64,000 nt of DNA from Flavobacteriaceae bacterium UBA3591 (GCA_002375695.1 DFMO01000015.1:186001-250000); one strand, 5' to 3'; shown: positions 35,486 to 45,316, numbered from the stretch's first letter. The notes: generated by a model not told the origin, from the sequence alone. Numbers and translations: made by a program.

Positions 35486-36319
35486 ATGAAAGAAATTCTC
35501 ATACGAACCCTTTCGGGCGTACTCTACATTTCGATTATTGTTTTTGCAATGTTTACCTCTCGGGAATGGTTTATGGGGCTTTTTTTCGTCTTAGGCATTA
35601 TTACGCTCAGTGAATTTTTAAAACTCGTACACCTTACTAGCTACCTTGCCTACTTTCTATTAGCGGCAGGGTTTTATTATTTAAGTTATTCGGTATTTTC
35701 AGACAACGCAGTTTATCTATTGTTAATATTAAGCGGGTTTGTAAATCTATTTTTACTCAAAGATGTTTTATGGACTAGTAAAATACCCATGTTTGAAAAG
35801 AAGAAATATATTACTGTCATTTTCTACATTATTAGTGGTTTTATATTTCTTACGCTAATCCCCGTTATGGATATACACGGCAAATTTTTACCCGAATTAA
35901 TTGTAGCCGTGTTTATCTTGGTTTGGTGTAATGATACCTTTGCATTTTTAATAGGTAAAAACTTCGGAAAACATAAGCTATTAGAGCGTATCTCGCCCAA
36001 AAAAACAATTGAAGGCTTTATTGGCGGCGTATTAGGGTCTCTTTTAGCAGGATTTATTATCTTTAAAGTGCTTCAAGCATACAGTCCCGATGAAGCACAA
36101 CAATATCCGCTTTGGGTATGGATTGCACTGGCTATAATTGTTTCAATTTTTGGTACAATAGGCGATTTAATTCAGTCTAAATTTAAGCGGCAGGCGGGGG
36201 TAAAAGATAGTGGAATTATAATGCCAGGTCATGGCGGATTGTACGATAGATTAGACAGTATTATCTACGCCAGTCCTTTTGTTTATGCATTTTTATTAAT
36301 TGTCGACAATGTTTCATAA
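35486..36319 (+). CDS. cdsA: Phosphatidate cytidylyltransferase
   Basis: CTP plus phosphatidate to CDP-diacylglycerol, entry to phospholipids. 277 residues from ATG 35486, one base after the LUD stop; an open frame reaches back to 35435 but lies in LUD coding sequence. About eight membrane spans. The CDP-DAG synthase signature is complete near the C-terminus: SKFKRQAGVKDSG, then IMPGHGGLYDRLDS. Its end overlaps psd by 11 bases. Confidence 0.94.
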   Translation: MKEILIRTLSGVLYISIIVFAMFTSREWFMGLFFVLGIITLSEFLKLVHLTSYLAYFLLAAGFYYLSYSVFSDNAVYLLLILSGFVNLFLLKDVLWTSKIPMFEKKKYITVIFYIISGFIFLTLIPVMDIHGKFLPELIVAVFILVWCNDTFAFLIGKNFGKHKLLERISPKKTIEGFIGGVLGSLLAGFIIFKVLQAYSPDEAQQYPLWVWIALAIIVSIFGTIGDLIQSKFKRQAGVKDSGIIMPGHGGLYDRLDSIIYASPFVYAFLLIVDNVS

Positions 36320-36959
36320 AGAAGGTTTTAAAATTATTTTTATAGCGCTTGTAATCGTTATTGGGCTAAGTTTGTTAGCCAATGTTTTTGTTGAAAATCC
36401 TACTATTCGCGGTGGAATTATAATTTCGCTAATAATCTTACTATTGCTTATTCTTCAATTTTTTAGAAATCCTAAGCGTAATTTTTTGATGAATCCCGAT
36501 CAGGTTTTGTCTTCTGTAGATGGAAAAGTGGTTGTGATTGAAGAAGTTTTTGAAAAAGAATATTTCAACGATAAAAGACTACAAGTTTCGGTGTTTATGA
36601 GTCCCATCAATGTTCACGTAACACGCTACCCTGTGGGTGGTAAAGTTGTATACAGCAAATACCACCCTGGAAAATATTTGGTAGCTTGGCACCCAAAATC
36701 TTCCGAAGAAAACGAACGTACTACCGTGGTCGTAAAAAACAATGCATTTGGCGACGTTTTATTTAGACAAATTGCTGGCGCTATGGCAAAACGTATTGTA
36801 AATTATGCCAAAGTTGGCCAAGAAGTTGAACAAACTGCAGACAGTGGGTTTATTAAATTTGGCTCGCGCGTAGATATATTTTTGCCTTTAGATACCAATA
36901 TTAAAGTAGCGCTAAATCAAAAAGTAAAAGGAGGTATTACCGTAATTGCCGAGAAATAA
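36309..36959 (+). CDS. psd: Phosphatidylserine decarboxylase (short PSD-A type)
   Basis: Phosphatidylserine to phosphatidylethanolamine. 216 residues from ATG 36309. Membrane spans lie at about 8-47, then SPINVHVTRYPVGG (catalytic region) and the self-cleavage motif IKFGSRVD, where the Ser becomes the pyruvoyl group. The short PSD-A layout lacks the LGST of the E. coli type. The gene overlaps cdsA, and its stop overlaps the ACBP start (TAATG). Confidence 0.93.
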   Translation: MFHKEGFKIIFIALVIVIGLSLLANVFVENPTIRGGIIISLIILLLLILQFFRNPKRNFLMNPDQVLSSVDGKVVVIEEVFEKEYFNDKRLQVSVFMSPINVHVTRYPVGGKVVYSKYHPGKYLVAWHPKSSEENERTTVVVKNNAFGDVLFRQIAGAMAKRIVNYAKVGQEVEQTADSGFIKFGSRVDIFLPLDTNIKVALNQKVKGGITVIAEK

Positions 36960-37225
36960 TGACTTCCGAAGAATTAGATAAAGCCTTTCAAAACGCAGTA
37001 AAAACGGTTAGCGAACACACCGAACCCTTTCCTGCCGATGTACTTTTGCGCCTTTATGCATATTATAAGCGCGCAACCAACGACGACCATTTACCTACCG
37101 GCGGTAAGCCACACATTTCGGCATTTAAAACCAACGCCCTATTTCAAACAAGAGGATTAACAAGCGACGAGGCAAAACAATTGTACATAGACGTGGCAAC
37201 AAAGTACTTTTTGTACCGCAAATAA
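36959..37225 (+). CDS. Acyl-CoA-binding protein
   Basis: 88 residues, the usual ACBP size. It has the four-helix pattern ELDKAFQNAVKTVSE, LLRLYAYYKRAT (the Y-x-x-Y-K-x-A ligand helix), and SAFKTNALFQTRGLTSDEAKQ. Binds long-chain acyl-CoA in the cytosol. Coupled to psd by the shared TAATG. Its placement with phospholipid genes suggests acyl supply. Confidence 0.9.
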   Translation: MTSEELDKAFQNAVKTVSEHTEPFPADVLLRLYAYYKRATNDDHLPTGGKPHISAFKTNALFQTRGLTSDEAKQLYIDVATKYFLYRK

Positions 37226-37240
37226 TAACCGCTTTATAAC

Positions 37241-37483
37241 TTACGATTGTTGCGCCTTATTGAACTTTATTTCATATTCATTTATGGCTTCTCTAATTTT
37301 TTCAACATTTTCTGAAGCGCGTTCGTGCGCGCCTTCCATCGCTTTTTCCAAATCTTTGTCTGGATGTTGAAATAAATCTGTAATTACGTGATTAATCTTA
37401 TCAATAATGCTTTTCTGGCTATTTTTAATATCTTCCAGTTTATTAAGCATTCCTTGCATTTGGTCGTATTTTGACTGGTCCAT
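37241..37483 (-). CDS. Small helical protein, unknown
   Basis: 80 residues, charged, predicted all-helical with coiled-coil heptads (QGMLNKLEDIKNSQKSII, then ENVEKIREAINEYEIKF). No membrane span and no known motif. It converges on the ACBP gene with 15 bases between. The 178 bases between it and valS (37484-37661) hold nothing I can call. Confidence 0.55.
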   Translation of the reverse strand: MDQSKYDQMQGMLNKLEDIKNSQKSIIDKINHVITDLFQHPDKDLEKAMEGAHERASENVEKIREAINEYEIKFNKAQQS

Positions 37484-37661
37484 AAAGCTGAATTTTAATA
37501 ATTACCTCAACCAAGTTAGCCAAAAAATTCAATAAAACACATTGAATATTAGTAATTTACAATAAAACGGTTAGTTTAGAAACAAAAAACCAACTAACTA
37601 CTTTCTATTTATAAATTAAAAATAACAGTAGTCAATTGGTTATTAAATAAGAAACAAATTG

Positions 37662-40292
37662 CTATTGCAAGCCTTTTAAACTCGTCTTTAAAGTTTCAAT
37701 TTTAGCAAGTGCATCGGCTTCTTTTTTACGCTCCAAAGCAACAACCTTTTCTGGGGCGCCGCTCACAAAACGCTCATTGCTCAATTTGCCTTGCACGCTT
37801 TTTAAAAACCCTTCGGTATACTTAAGTTCCTCGGTAAGTTTGGCTATTTCTTCTTCAACATTTACCGCGCCTTCAACAGGAATAAAGTACTCGTTACTTT
37901 TTACACGGAAGGTTAAAGCGCCATCAATTTTTTCTGAAATATAATTTATTTCTGAAATGTTCCCCAGCTTCGCAATTACAGCATCAAAATCTTTTGAAGT
38001 ATTGTCGTTGTTTAAAACCGAAAGGGTTATTGAATCTTTAAACGAAATATTCTTTTCTTTTCGAATGGTTCTAATTCCCGAAATAACTTCGGAAGCGAAT
38101 TCAAAATTGTTAATAATACTTTCGTCAAAAGCATTCATCTCGGGCCAATTTGAAACAATTAATGCCTCGTTTTTATCGCGCTCTGAAATATGTTGCCAAA
38201 TTTCTTCAGAAATAAACGGAACAAAAGGGTGCAATATTTTTAAATTATCTTCTAAAATGGCGATAACTTCTTTATAAGTAGCACCTGATATTTTTTCGCC
38301 AAATGGCGGCTTTACCATTTCTAACAACCACGAACAGAAATCGTCCCAAACCAACTTATAAGTTGCCATAAGGGCATCGCTAATGCGGTATTTACTGTAG
38401 TGATCCTCAATTTCAACCAAAGTTTTTTGAAATTTACTACGATACCATTGTAACGCAACAACATCGCTTTGTAGTTGCTTCTTTTTAGTATCTACCTGCC
38501 AACCATCAATTAAACGGTATGCGTTCCAGATTTTATTTACAAACCCGCTTCCTTGTTTACATAGGTCTTCATCAAACATTAAATCGTTACCCGCCGGCGA
38601 GCTTAACAACATTCCCACACGTACACCATCGGCTCCATAGGTATCCATCAAATCTATTGGATCTGGCGAATTACCCAGCGATTTACTCATCTTTCGGCGT
38701 TGTTTGTCGCGTACAATTCCTGTAAGATAAACATTGGTAAAAGGCTTTTCATTTCGGTACTCATACCCAGCAATAATCATTCGAGCTACCCAGAAAAATA
38801 AAATTTCGGGGGCAGTTACAAGGTCGTTAGTTGGGTAGTAGTAATTAATTTCTTTATTATCTGGCTCTAAAATTCCGTTAAAGACCGAAATTGGCCACAA
38901 CCATGACGAAAACCACGTATCTAATGCGTCTGGGTCTTGTTTTAAATTTGAAGCTGTTAATTGAGAATTTTGAGTTTTTTCTTGGGCTAACTGTACGGCT
39001 TCTTCAATAGTTTCGGCTACTACAAAGTCTTCTTTTCCTGGACCGTAGAAATAAGCCGGAATTTGTTGCCCCCACCACAACTGACGCGAAATATTCCAAT
39101 CGCGTACATTTTCCATCCAGTGGCGGTAGGTATTTACAAACTTTTCGGGCACCAGATTTACATCTTTTTCTAAAACAGCGTCTAATGCTGGTTGTGCAAG
39201 GGCTTTCATTTTAAGAAACCATTGGTCACTTAATTTTGGCTCAATTACAGCACCTGTTCTTTCGCTAGTTCCAACCTTGTGCATATGCGTTTCAATTTTT
39301 GAAACTACACCATTTTCTTCGAGCTCTTTTACAATTTCTTTACGCACTACAAAGCGATCTTTTCCTTCGTAATGCAAACCGTAACTATTTAAAGTACCGT
39401 CGTCATTTAAAATGTCTACAATTTCAAGGTTGTGTTTATCACCCAGCGCCTTGTCATTTTCATCATGTGCAGGTGTTACTTTTAAACAACCTGTTCCAAA
39501 TTCTACATCTACATATTCATCTTGAATAATTGGTATAACACGATTGCAAATAGGAACAATCGCTTTTTTACCGTGCAAATGTTTAAAGCGCTCGTCATTT
39601 GGGTTTATACAAATTGCCGTGTCACCCAAAATAGTTTCGGGCCTGGTGGTAGCAATAGTTAAAGTATCATCGCTACCTTCAATTTTATAATTTAAATAGT
39701 AGAGATTTCCCTGTTTTTCTTCATAAATCACCTCTTCATCAGACAAGGTAGTTTTTGCTTGCGGATCCCAATTAACCATTCGGTAACCGCGATATATGTT
39801 TCCTTTTCGGTATAAATCTACAAACACCTTAATGACAGAAGCTGACATTTGGTCATCCATTGTAAACTTGGTTCGTTCCCAATCGCAAGAAGCACCTAAT
39901 TTTTTTAATTGTTCTAGTATAATTCCACCGTGTTTATGGGTCCAATCCCAAGCGTGCTCTAAAAACTCTTCTCGTGTAAGAGTACTTTTATCAATACCTT
40001 CGGCTTTTAGTTTTGCTACAACCTTAGCTTCGGTTGCAATTGAGGCGTGATCTGTTCCGGGCACCCAACAAGCGTTAAAGCCCTGTAAACGTGCTCGTCT
40101 AATTAAAACGTCTTGAAGTGTATTGTTTAACATATGGCCCATATGTAAAACTCCAGTCACATTAGGTGGTGGAATTACAATAGTGTAAGGGGTGCGATCG
40201 TCAACTTCGGAATGGAAATAACGATTTTCCATCCAGTAGTTATACCACTTATTTTCAATCTCTTTCGCATTATATTTTGCTTCTAAAGCCAT
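37662..40292 (-). CDS. valS: Valyl-tRNA synthetase
   Basis: Class I synthetase, 876 residues from ATG 40292. An upstream frame to 40325 overlaps the -7 box and was rejected. HIGH-type motif His50-Met-Gly-His53 in NVTGVLHMGHM, KMSKS motif in DKQRRKMSKSLGNSPDP, editing domain TIATTRPETILGDTA, and an ARM coiled coil at the C-terminus (EEEIAKLTEELKYTEG). Stand-alone gene. Confidence 0.96.
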   Translation of the reverse strand: MALEAKYNAKEIENKWYNYWMENRYFHSEVDDRTPYTIVIPPPNVTGVLHMGHMLNNTLQDVLIRRARLQGFNACWVPGTDHASIATEAKVVAKLKAEGIDKSTLTREEFLEHAWDWTHKHGGIILEQLKKLGASCDWERTKFTMDDQMSASVIKVFVDLYRKGNIYRGYRMVNWDPQAKTTLSDEEVIYEEKQGNLYYLNYKIEGSDDTLTIATTRPETILGDTAICINPNDERFKHLHGKKAIVPICNRVIPIIQDEYVDVEFGTGCLKVTPAHDENDKALGDKHNLEIVDILNDDGTLNSYGLHYEGKDRFVVRKEIVKELEENGVVSKIETHMHKVGTSERTGAVIEPKLSDQWFLKMKALAQPALDAVLEKDVNLVPEKFVNTYRHWMENVRDWNISRQLWWGQQIPAYFYGPGKEDFVVAETIEEAVQLAQEKTQNSQLTASNLKQDPDALDTWFSSWLWPISVFNGILEPDNKEINYYYPTNDLVTAPEILFFWVARMIIAGYEYRNEKPFTNVYLTGIVRDKQRRKMSKSLGNSPDPIDLMDTYGADGVRVGMLLSSPAGNDLMFDEDLCKQGSGFVNKIWNAYRLIDGWQVDTKKKQLQSDVVALQWYRSKFQKTLVEIEDHYSKYRISDALMATYKLVWDDFCSWLLEMVKPPFGEKISGATYKEVIAILEDNLKILHPFVPFISEEIWQHISERDKNEALIVSNWPEMNAFDESIINNFEFASEVISGIRTIRKEKNISFKDSITLSVLNNDNTSKDFDAVIAKLGNISEINYISEKIDGALTFRVKSNEYFIPVEGAVNVEEEIAKLTEELKYTEGFLKSVQGKLSNERFVSGAPEKVVALERKKEADALAKIETLKTSLKGLQ

Positions 40293-40322
40293 ACTTTGGT
40301 CTGGTATTTGTACAATGAGGTG

Positions 40323-40330
40323 CAAAAGTA
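40323..40330 (-). promoter_or_regulatory. -7 box of valS
   Basis: Minus-strand TACTTTTG followed by C, exact match 30 bases before ATG 40292. Confidence 0.6.
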
Positions 40331-40367
40331 ATTATATCTACAGTATAATAAAAGTGAATAAGTTATT

Positions 40368-40398
40368 TTGCTTGTTCTATAAAAGTTATATACTTTAG
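40368..40398 (+). promoter_or_regulatory. Promoter of the DUF1573 gene
   Basis: TTG at 40368-40370, 20 bases, then TACTTTAG at 40391-40398 (one base off TAnnTTTG). ATG follows at 40421. Confidence 0.5.
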
Positions 40399-40420
40399 CA
40401 TATATTAAAAAGACAAAATC

Positions 40421-40816
40421 ATGAAAAAATTAGCACTTATTGCGCTTGTGACATTGATAGGTTTTACCGCTCACTCTCAGCAGGCTGAAATTACTTTTAA
40501 AACAGATACCGTAGATTACGGTACCGTTGCAAAAGGTAGTGACGGATTACGTGTATTTGAATTTACTAATACAGGAGATGCTCCACTTATAATTAGCGAT
40601 GTAAAATCTAGCTGTGGATGTACAGTTCCTAAAAAACCAACAGGCCCTATTGCAGCGGGTGAAAGCAGCACTATTGAGGTAAAATACGATACAAACCGTG
40701 TTGGCCCCATTAGAAAGACAATTACAGTGTACTCTAATGCTAGCGAACCCATGGTTGCCTTAAAAATTAAAGGTCAGGTTTTAAGCGATACTGCCAGCGT
40801 TTTGGAAAAAAGTTAA
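40421..40816 (+). CDS. DUF1573 secreted protein
   Basis: 131 residues, signal peptide MKKLALIALVTLIGFTAHSQ. The rest is one Ig-like (ASH/MSP-type) domain with DUF1573 marks: FEFTNTGDAPLIISDVKSSCGCTVP (its two cysteines Cys-Gly-Cys) and EVKYDTNRVGPIRKTITVYSNASEP. Periplasmic; function unknown, common in flavobacteria. Own promoter and terminator. Confidence 0.88.
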   Translation: MKKLALIALVTLIGFTAHSQQAEITFKTDTVDYGTVAKGSDGLRVFEFTNTGDAPLIISDVKSSCGCTVPKKPTGPIAAGESSTIEVKYDTNRVGPIRKTITVYSNASEPMVALKIKGQVLSDTASVLEKS

Positions 40817-40838
40817 TAAAACAACTTAAATAGAATAA

Positions 40839-40879
40839 GTATCCGGCTATTGATTCTATTCAGTAGCCGGATATTTTTT
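40839..40879 (+). terminator. Terminator of the DUF1573 gene
   Basis: TATCCGGCTA (40839-40848) pairs with TAGCCGGATA (40863-40872), then a T run. It abuts the stop of the opposite gene. Confidence 0.88.
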
Positions 40880-42207
40880 TAGAACAAACTTTCTAAATAG
40901 AATTTAGTTTTAATTAATACTCCGTTACGCCTAATTTCCATTGTAATTTTTCGACCTTCTTCTCGCGAAAACATATCTAATAGTTGATATAGTTTGTATT
41001 CATAACTAGGTTTGCCGTTTATCGATACAACTTCATCCCCTTTTTTAATCCCAGCTTTTTCTGCCGCCGATTTTTCTCTTACATCTACCACAACATATTT
41101 GGGTACTAAAGCAAAATGCACTTCGGTAGTAATAGAAATACTGTTATTTGCAACACTTTCATTTTGATTACCTCGTGTAGTATTAATGTTTGCTTGCCGC
41201 TCTTCTTTTACAAGTTCAACACCTTCGTGTTCTAAAGTAATACCACTCATATTATAAAAAAATGGCTCTTTAAATTTGCGGTTTGTTTTAAATTGAACCT
41301 GCTTATTTGCATAATCAAAAGTTACGGTAAACCTACTTAAAAATCCACCTCCTACACTGCCATCTCGATCTTCGAACCTCCGTGCTCTTAAAATTGCATC
41401 TTCATTTGGGAATGATGTATTTACGTTTTTAAGCTGAAATTTGCCGATTGAAACACTGTGTATTTTGGTGCGTTTCCCATAAATATCACCGCTAAGCCCC
41501 AACCCCAAAAAGTCATTAAAATAATTTTTAGGAGCTTCGGTAATAAAACCTTGTTTATTAAACAGCCACAAAACATCACTAGAGCCCGAATCTACCAATA
41601 ATGTTGCCGGTTCCCGCATTGTTTCAGACTCGACAGTTAGGGAGATGTAAGGTTTTTCTCCAACAAATTTAAGTGGTAACAGTTCGCACTTTTTACAACT
41701 TTTAATTTTGTATTTCTCGGGATTGTAAATTGTAATTACTTCGGACACATAATTAATTTTAACAATAAAATTTTTAAAAAATTCATTGCCCAGAATACCG
41801 TGTACGGGCACACCCATTCGAGGGGAAAAATTTAAAGTGCTGTCAAAAATAACGTATAAATTATGGTTAAAATCTACTGCTTTGCCCACCTCAACCTTAT
41901 TGTTTAAGCTTTTTAACGCAGCTATTGAACCGCCAGGCCCCAAACCTTGTAACTGTACAGGTGTTGTATTGCGAAGCTGCAAACTATCTGCTTCTTCTAA
42001 ACTAAATAATATAGTAGATTTTACACCCGTATCTAAGATAAATGAAAGCGGTGTTTCATTAACTTTTAATTGAACAAGTGGTAAGTTATTAACTAGTTTA
42101 AAAGGGATGCGTTTTTTTCTAAATTCACTGTTAACAATAAATCCTGACTGCGCCGTAATTGACACAGAAAAAATAACAAACAACAGCAACAACCCCTTAG
42201 TAAACAA
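40879..42207 (-). CDS. Aspartyl protease with two retropepsin-like domains and a PDZ domain
   Basis: 442 residues with a signal peptide (LLLLFVIFSVSITAQ). Two pepsin/retropepsin-like halves each carry a catalytic Asp triad: FILDTGVKS at about 58-66 and LLVDSGSSD at about 202-210. A PDZ domain closes the protein (VDVREKSAAEKAGIKKGDEVVSING). It probably acts in the periplasm. The start is TTG 42207: a stop lies 9 codons upstream and no ATG intervenes. Divergent from the aminotransferase; the terminator of DUF1573 abuts its end. Confidence 0.85.
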   Translation of the reverse strand: MFTKGLLLLFVIFSVSITAQSGFIVNSEFRKKRIPFKLVNNLPLVQLKVNETPLSFILDTGVKSTILFSLEEADSLQLRNTTPVQLQGLGPGGSIAALKSLNNKVEVGKAVDFNHNLYVIFDSTLNFSPRMGVPVHGILGNEFFKNFIVKINYVSEVITIYNPEKYKIKSCKKCELLPLKFVGEKPYISLTVESETMREPATLLVDSGSSDVLWLFNKQGFITEAPKNYFNDFLGLGLSGDIYGKRTKIHSVSIGKFQLKNVNTSFPNEDAILRARRFEDRDGSVGGGFLSRFTVTFDYANKQVQFKTNRKFKEPFFYNMSGITLEHEGVELVKEERQANINTTRGNQNESVANNSISITTEVHFALVPKYVVVDVREKSAAEKAGIKKGDEVVSINGKPSYEYKLYQLLDMFSREEGRKITMEIRRNGVLIKTKFYLESLF

Positions 42208-42321
42208 TTTTTTATGAATTATGTTGAAAATACTTTAAGTTAAGAAAAAAAGCGCAATGTTACTACTTGCACTAGGGAATTATAAAATATATTTCGCAAC
42301 TTTGCCGCAAATTATATCATT

Positions 42322-43512
42322 ATGCCATCAGTTTCACAAAAAGGGTTACAAATGCCAGAATCTCCAATTCGCAAACTGGTACCCTACGCCGAAAAAGCTT
42401 ACAAAGCAAAAAAGACAGTTTATCACTTAAATATTGGCCAACCCGATATTAAATCGCCAGAGATTGCGATGGAAGCGGTAACGCACCACAATTTAGAAAT
42501 CCTTGCTTATACCCGATCGGAAGGCTCGCAAGAATACCGTGAAAAAATTGCGAAATATTATCAAAGAAATAATATTCCTGTCGCTGCGAACGATTTAATT
42601 GTTACCACCGGCGGAAGTGAAGCACTTCTTTTTGCCATGGGAAGCATTGCCGACGCTGGCGATGAGATAATTATTCCTGAACCGTTTTATGCTAATTACA
42701 ACGGGTTTGCGACAGCCTCAGATGTTACAATTGTACCCGTAATTTCAAAAATTGAAAACAACTTTGCTTTACCGCCTATTTCAGAATTTGAAAAACTAAT
42801 TACACCAAAGACAAAGGCAATTTTAATTTGTAATCCTGGAAATCCAACTGGTTATCTTTACTCAAAAGAGGAAATTAAAAGATTAGCCGAAATTGTTAAA
42901 AAACACAACTTATTTTTAGTTGCAGATGAAGTGTACCGCGAGTTTACTTATGATGGCTCCAAACATTATTCAATCCTCGAAGAAGAAAGCTTAGCCGATT
43001 ACGGAATTATTATCGACTCTGTTTCAAAAAGATACAGTATGTGCGGCGCACGTATAGGCTGTTTAGTTTCTAAAAACAAAGATGTTATTGCAACAGCATT
43101 AAAATTTGCGCAAGCACGTTTAAGTCCGCCAACATTTGCACAAATTGCCAGCGAAGCGGCACTACAAACACCGCAAAGTTATTTCGACAAAGTAATTACC
43201 GAATATCAAGACCGAAGAGATACTTTGGTGAAGGCTTTAAAAGAAATACCAGGTGTAGTTGTTGGTGAACCTAAAGGAGCATTTTACTGTATTGTTCAGC
43301 TTCCTGTAAAAAACAGCGATAAATTTGCACAGTGGTTGTTAGAATCTTTTGACGATAAGGGCGAAACCATTATGGTTGCTCCCGCTGCTGGATTTTACTC
43401 GAGCCCGGGCGTTGGCGAAAACCAAGTTCGTATTGCCTACGTTTTAAACAAAGAAAGCTTACTTAGAGCCGTTGAAATATTAAAAATAGCACTTGAAAAA
43501 TATCAAGATTAA
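42322..43512 (+). CDS. PLP-dependent aminotransferase (AspC-like, class I/II)
   Basis: Amino-group transfer, 396 residues. Schiff-base Lys236 in DSVSKRYSMCGARIG, VADEVYREFTYDG and NPGNPTGYLYS are the fold-type I marks, with ALDxSKR-like Arg in SPGVGENQVRIAYVL. The substrate pair is likely aspartate or a branched/aromatic amino acid; I cannot decide. Its stop overlaps the murB start (TAATG), so the two are co-transcribed. Confidence 0.9.
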   Translation: MPSVSQKGLQMPESPIRKLVPYAEKAYKAKKTVYHLNIGQPDIKSPEIAMEAVTHHNLEILAYTRSEGSQEYREKIAKYYQRNNIPVAANDLIVTTGGSEALLFAMGSIADAGDEIIIPEPFYANYNGFATASDVTIVPVISKIENNFALPPISEFEKLITPKTKAILICNPGNPTGYLYSKEEIKRLAEIVKKHNLFLVADEVYREFTYDGSKHYSILEEESLADYGIIIDSVSKRYSMCGARIGCLVSKNKDVIATALKFAQARLSPPTFAQIASEAALQTPQSYFDKVITEYQDRRDTLVKALKEIPGVVVGEPKGAFYCIVQLPVKNSDKFAQWLLESFDDKGETIMVAPAAGFYSSPGVGENQVRIAYVLNKESLLRAVEILKIALEKYQD

Positions 43513-44528
43513 TGCGAATTGAAGAAAACAAATCGCTTAAAAATTACAACACCTTTCAAGTAGTAAGCAAGGCACGTTATTTTGTTTCGGTAAATACTAT
43601 AGCCGAATTAAAACAAGCACTTGCTCATAAACCTAGTAACACCCCCTTGTTTATTTTAGGGGGTGGTAGTAATATGCTACTCACAAAAGATTTAGACGCC
43701 TTTGTTATTCATTTAAACTTAAAAGGAATTGAGGTTTTAGAAAAGACAAATTCTGAAGTTTTAGTAAAAGCAATGGCTGGCGAAAACTGGCACAATTTTG
43801 TTCAATTTTGCATTGATAAAAACTTTGGCGGATTAGAAAACTTGTCTTTAATTCCTGGTAATGTAGGCACGGCTCCTATTCAAAATATTGGGGCATACGG
43901 CGTAGAATTAAAAGATACTTTTAGTCATTGCACTGCTATTGAAATTGAGACTTTACAAGAAAAAGTCTTTACCAAAACCAACTGCGATTTTGGATACCGA
44001 AATTCTATTTTTAAAAATGAATTAAAAGGTAAATATATCATTACCAGCGTTACCTTTAAACTTTCAACCAAGGAGCACAAAATTAGCACCAGTTACGGCG
44101 ACATACAGCGAAAATTAATTGAAAAAAATATTGAAAATCCAAGTATAAAAGACGTAGCCAATGCTGTAATAGCCATACGGCAGTCTAAACTACCAGATCC
44201 TAAAAAATTAGGCAATAGTGGTAGTTTTTTTAAAAACCCTATTGTAGACTTGGCGACTTTTCAAGATTTTCGAAAAAAGTTTCCAGACGCCCCATTTTAT
44301 GAAATTTCACCCACTCAATTTAAGATTCCAGCTGGCTGGCTTATTGAAAAATCTGGGTTTAAAGGCAAACGCTTTGGCGATGCAGGAGTACATAAAAACC
44401 AAGCCTTAGTTCTGGTAAATCACGGTAATGCCACAGGGCAAGAAATTTGGGAGCTCGCCATGAATATTCAAAAGAAAGTTTTAGCCTTAACCGGAATTTT
44501 TATTGAACCCGAGGTAAACGTATTTTAA
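43512..44528 (+). CDS. murB: UDP-N-acetylmuramate dehydrogenase
   Basis: Reduces UDP-GlcNAc-enolpyruvate to UDP-MurNAc in peptidoglycan synthesis, cytosolic FAD enzyme. 338 residues, type I. FAD parts LFILGGGSNMLLT and GLENLSLIPGNVGTAPIQNIGAYG; catalytic Ser region KLGNSGSFFKNPIV; C-terminal GFKGKRFGDAGVHKNQALVLVN. Convergent 4-base overlap with the fasciclin gene. Confidence 0.95.
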   Translation: MRIEENKSLKNYNTFQVVSKARYFVSVNTIAELKQALAHKPSNTPLFILGGGSNMLLTKDLDAFVIHLNLKGIEVLEKTNSEVLVKAMAGENWHNFVQFCIDKNFGGLENLSLIPGNVGTAPIQNIGAYGVELKDTFSHCTAIEIETLQEKVFTKTNCDFGYRNSIFKNELKGKYIITSVTFKLSTKEHKISTSYGDIQRKLIEKNIENPSIKDVANAVIAIRQSKLPDPKKLGNSGSFFKNPIVDLATFQDFRKKFPDAPFYEISPTQFKIPAGWLIEKSGFKGKRFGDAGVHKNQALVLVNHGNATGQEIWELAMNIQKKVLALTGIFIEPEVNVF

Positions 44529-45148
44529 TTGGTAAATAAAACTTTATCAATTACATAAACCATCCCATTCGAAGCATTTACTCCGTTATTAACAACAACT
44601 GCTTTTTTAGATTTTAAATCGGAAACTTCAATTTTTTCGCCAGTTTTCTTTACAGTTAAGGTTTTACCACTCATTGTTTTTACAGTTGTCTTCCCCTCTT
44701 TTGGCCAATTATTTTTAAAGTCGATGCCGTTAGTCTCTCCAACAACAATATGCGATTTAAGCAAATTAGACAATTCGCCTAAATTTTCAACGTTTGAATA
44801 AAATGCCACTTTGCTTTCACTTAATGCATTAAATGCTGCATTATTTGGTGCAAATACAATGTAATTACCTTTGGCAGACAAAGTATCGGGAAGTTGAGCT
44901 GTTACGGTATAACTCGCAAACTTTTTAAGTTCCGATTTATTAATTATTCGCGCCATGACACTTTGCAATAAACTGCGATCTTCTTCGGTTAAAACACGTT
45001 TTTCGGCACGAGGCGTCGCATCCATTACAGGCGCTTCGGTAGGCACTTCTTTATCTACTACAGGATCTTGTTTTTTGGTTTCATCTTTACAAGATGTAAT
45101 AAGCAAACAAACCATAAAAGCGTATAATATTGAAGTAGATTTTACCAT
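44525..45148 (-). CDS. Fasciclin domain lipoprotein
   Basis: 207 residues. Lipobox LLITSC with Cys20, a Pro/Glu/Thr linker, then one FAS1 domain (about 65-207) with YIVFAPNNAAFNAL (H-box-like start) and the closing GMVYVIDKVLF. FAS1 proteins mediate adhesion. Its stop shares TTAA with murB. Confidence 0.88.
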   Translation of the reverse strand: MVKSTSILYAFMVCLLITSCKDETKKQDPVVDKEVPTEAPVMDATPRAEKRVLTEEDRSLLQSVMARIINKSELKKFASYTVTAQLPDTLSAKGNYIVFAPNNAAFNALSESKVAFYSNVENLGELSNLLKSHIVVGETNGIDFKNNWPKEGKTTVKTMSGKTLTVKKTGEKIEVSDLKSKKAVVVNNGVNASNGMVYVIDKVLFTN

Positions 45149-45213
45149 CGTTAAAATATTTAAAATGAAGTCTAAAAATACTTAAATTCTAATGACAACA
45201 ACAAGAAAGATTG

Positions 45214-45221
45214 TATTTTTG
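45214..45221 (+). promoter_or_regulatory. -7 box of the small membrane protein gene
   Basis: TATTTTTG followed by C, exact match. The leader to ATG 45317 would be about 90 bases, longer than most here, and contains no hairpin I can support. Confidence 0.5.
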
Positions 45222-45316
45222 CACCACAATTAAAGTGATGATTTGGGATACTAAATTAAACTCTTGTTTTTACAGGCTTTAGCAATTAAATCGTTACTGT
45301 TTAAAATTATTACCAG

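Noticed and set aside
37501..37661. Weak GTTAGTT...AACTAAC stem between the small helical gene and valS
   Set aside because: Seven base pairs with a 15-base loop and no T run on either strand; treated as chance in AT-rich DNA.
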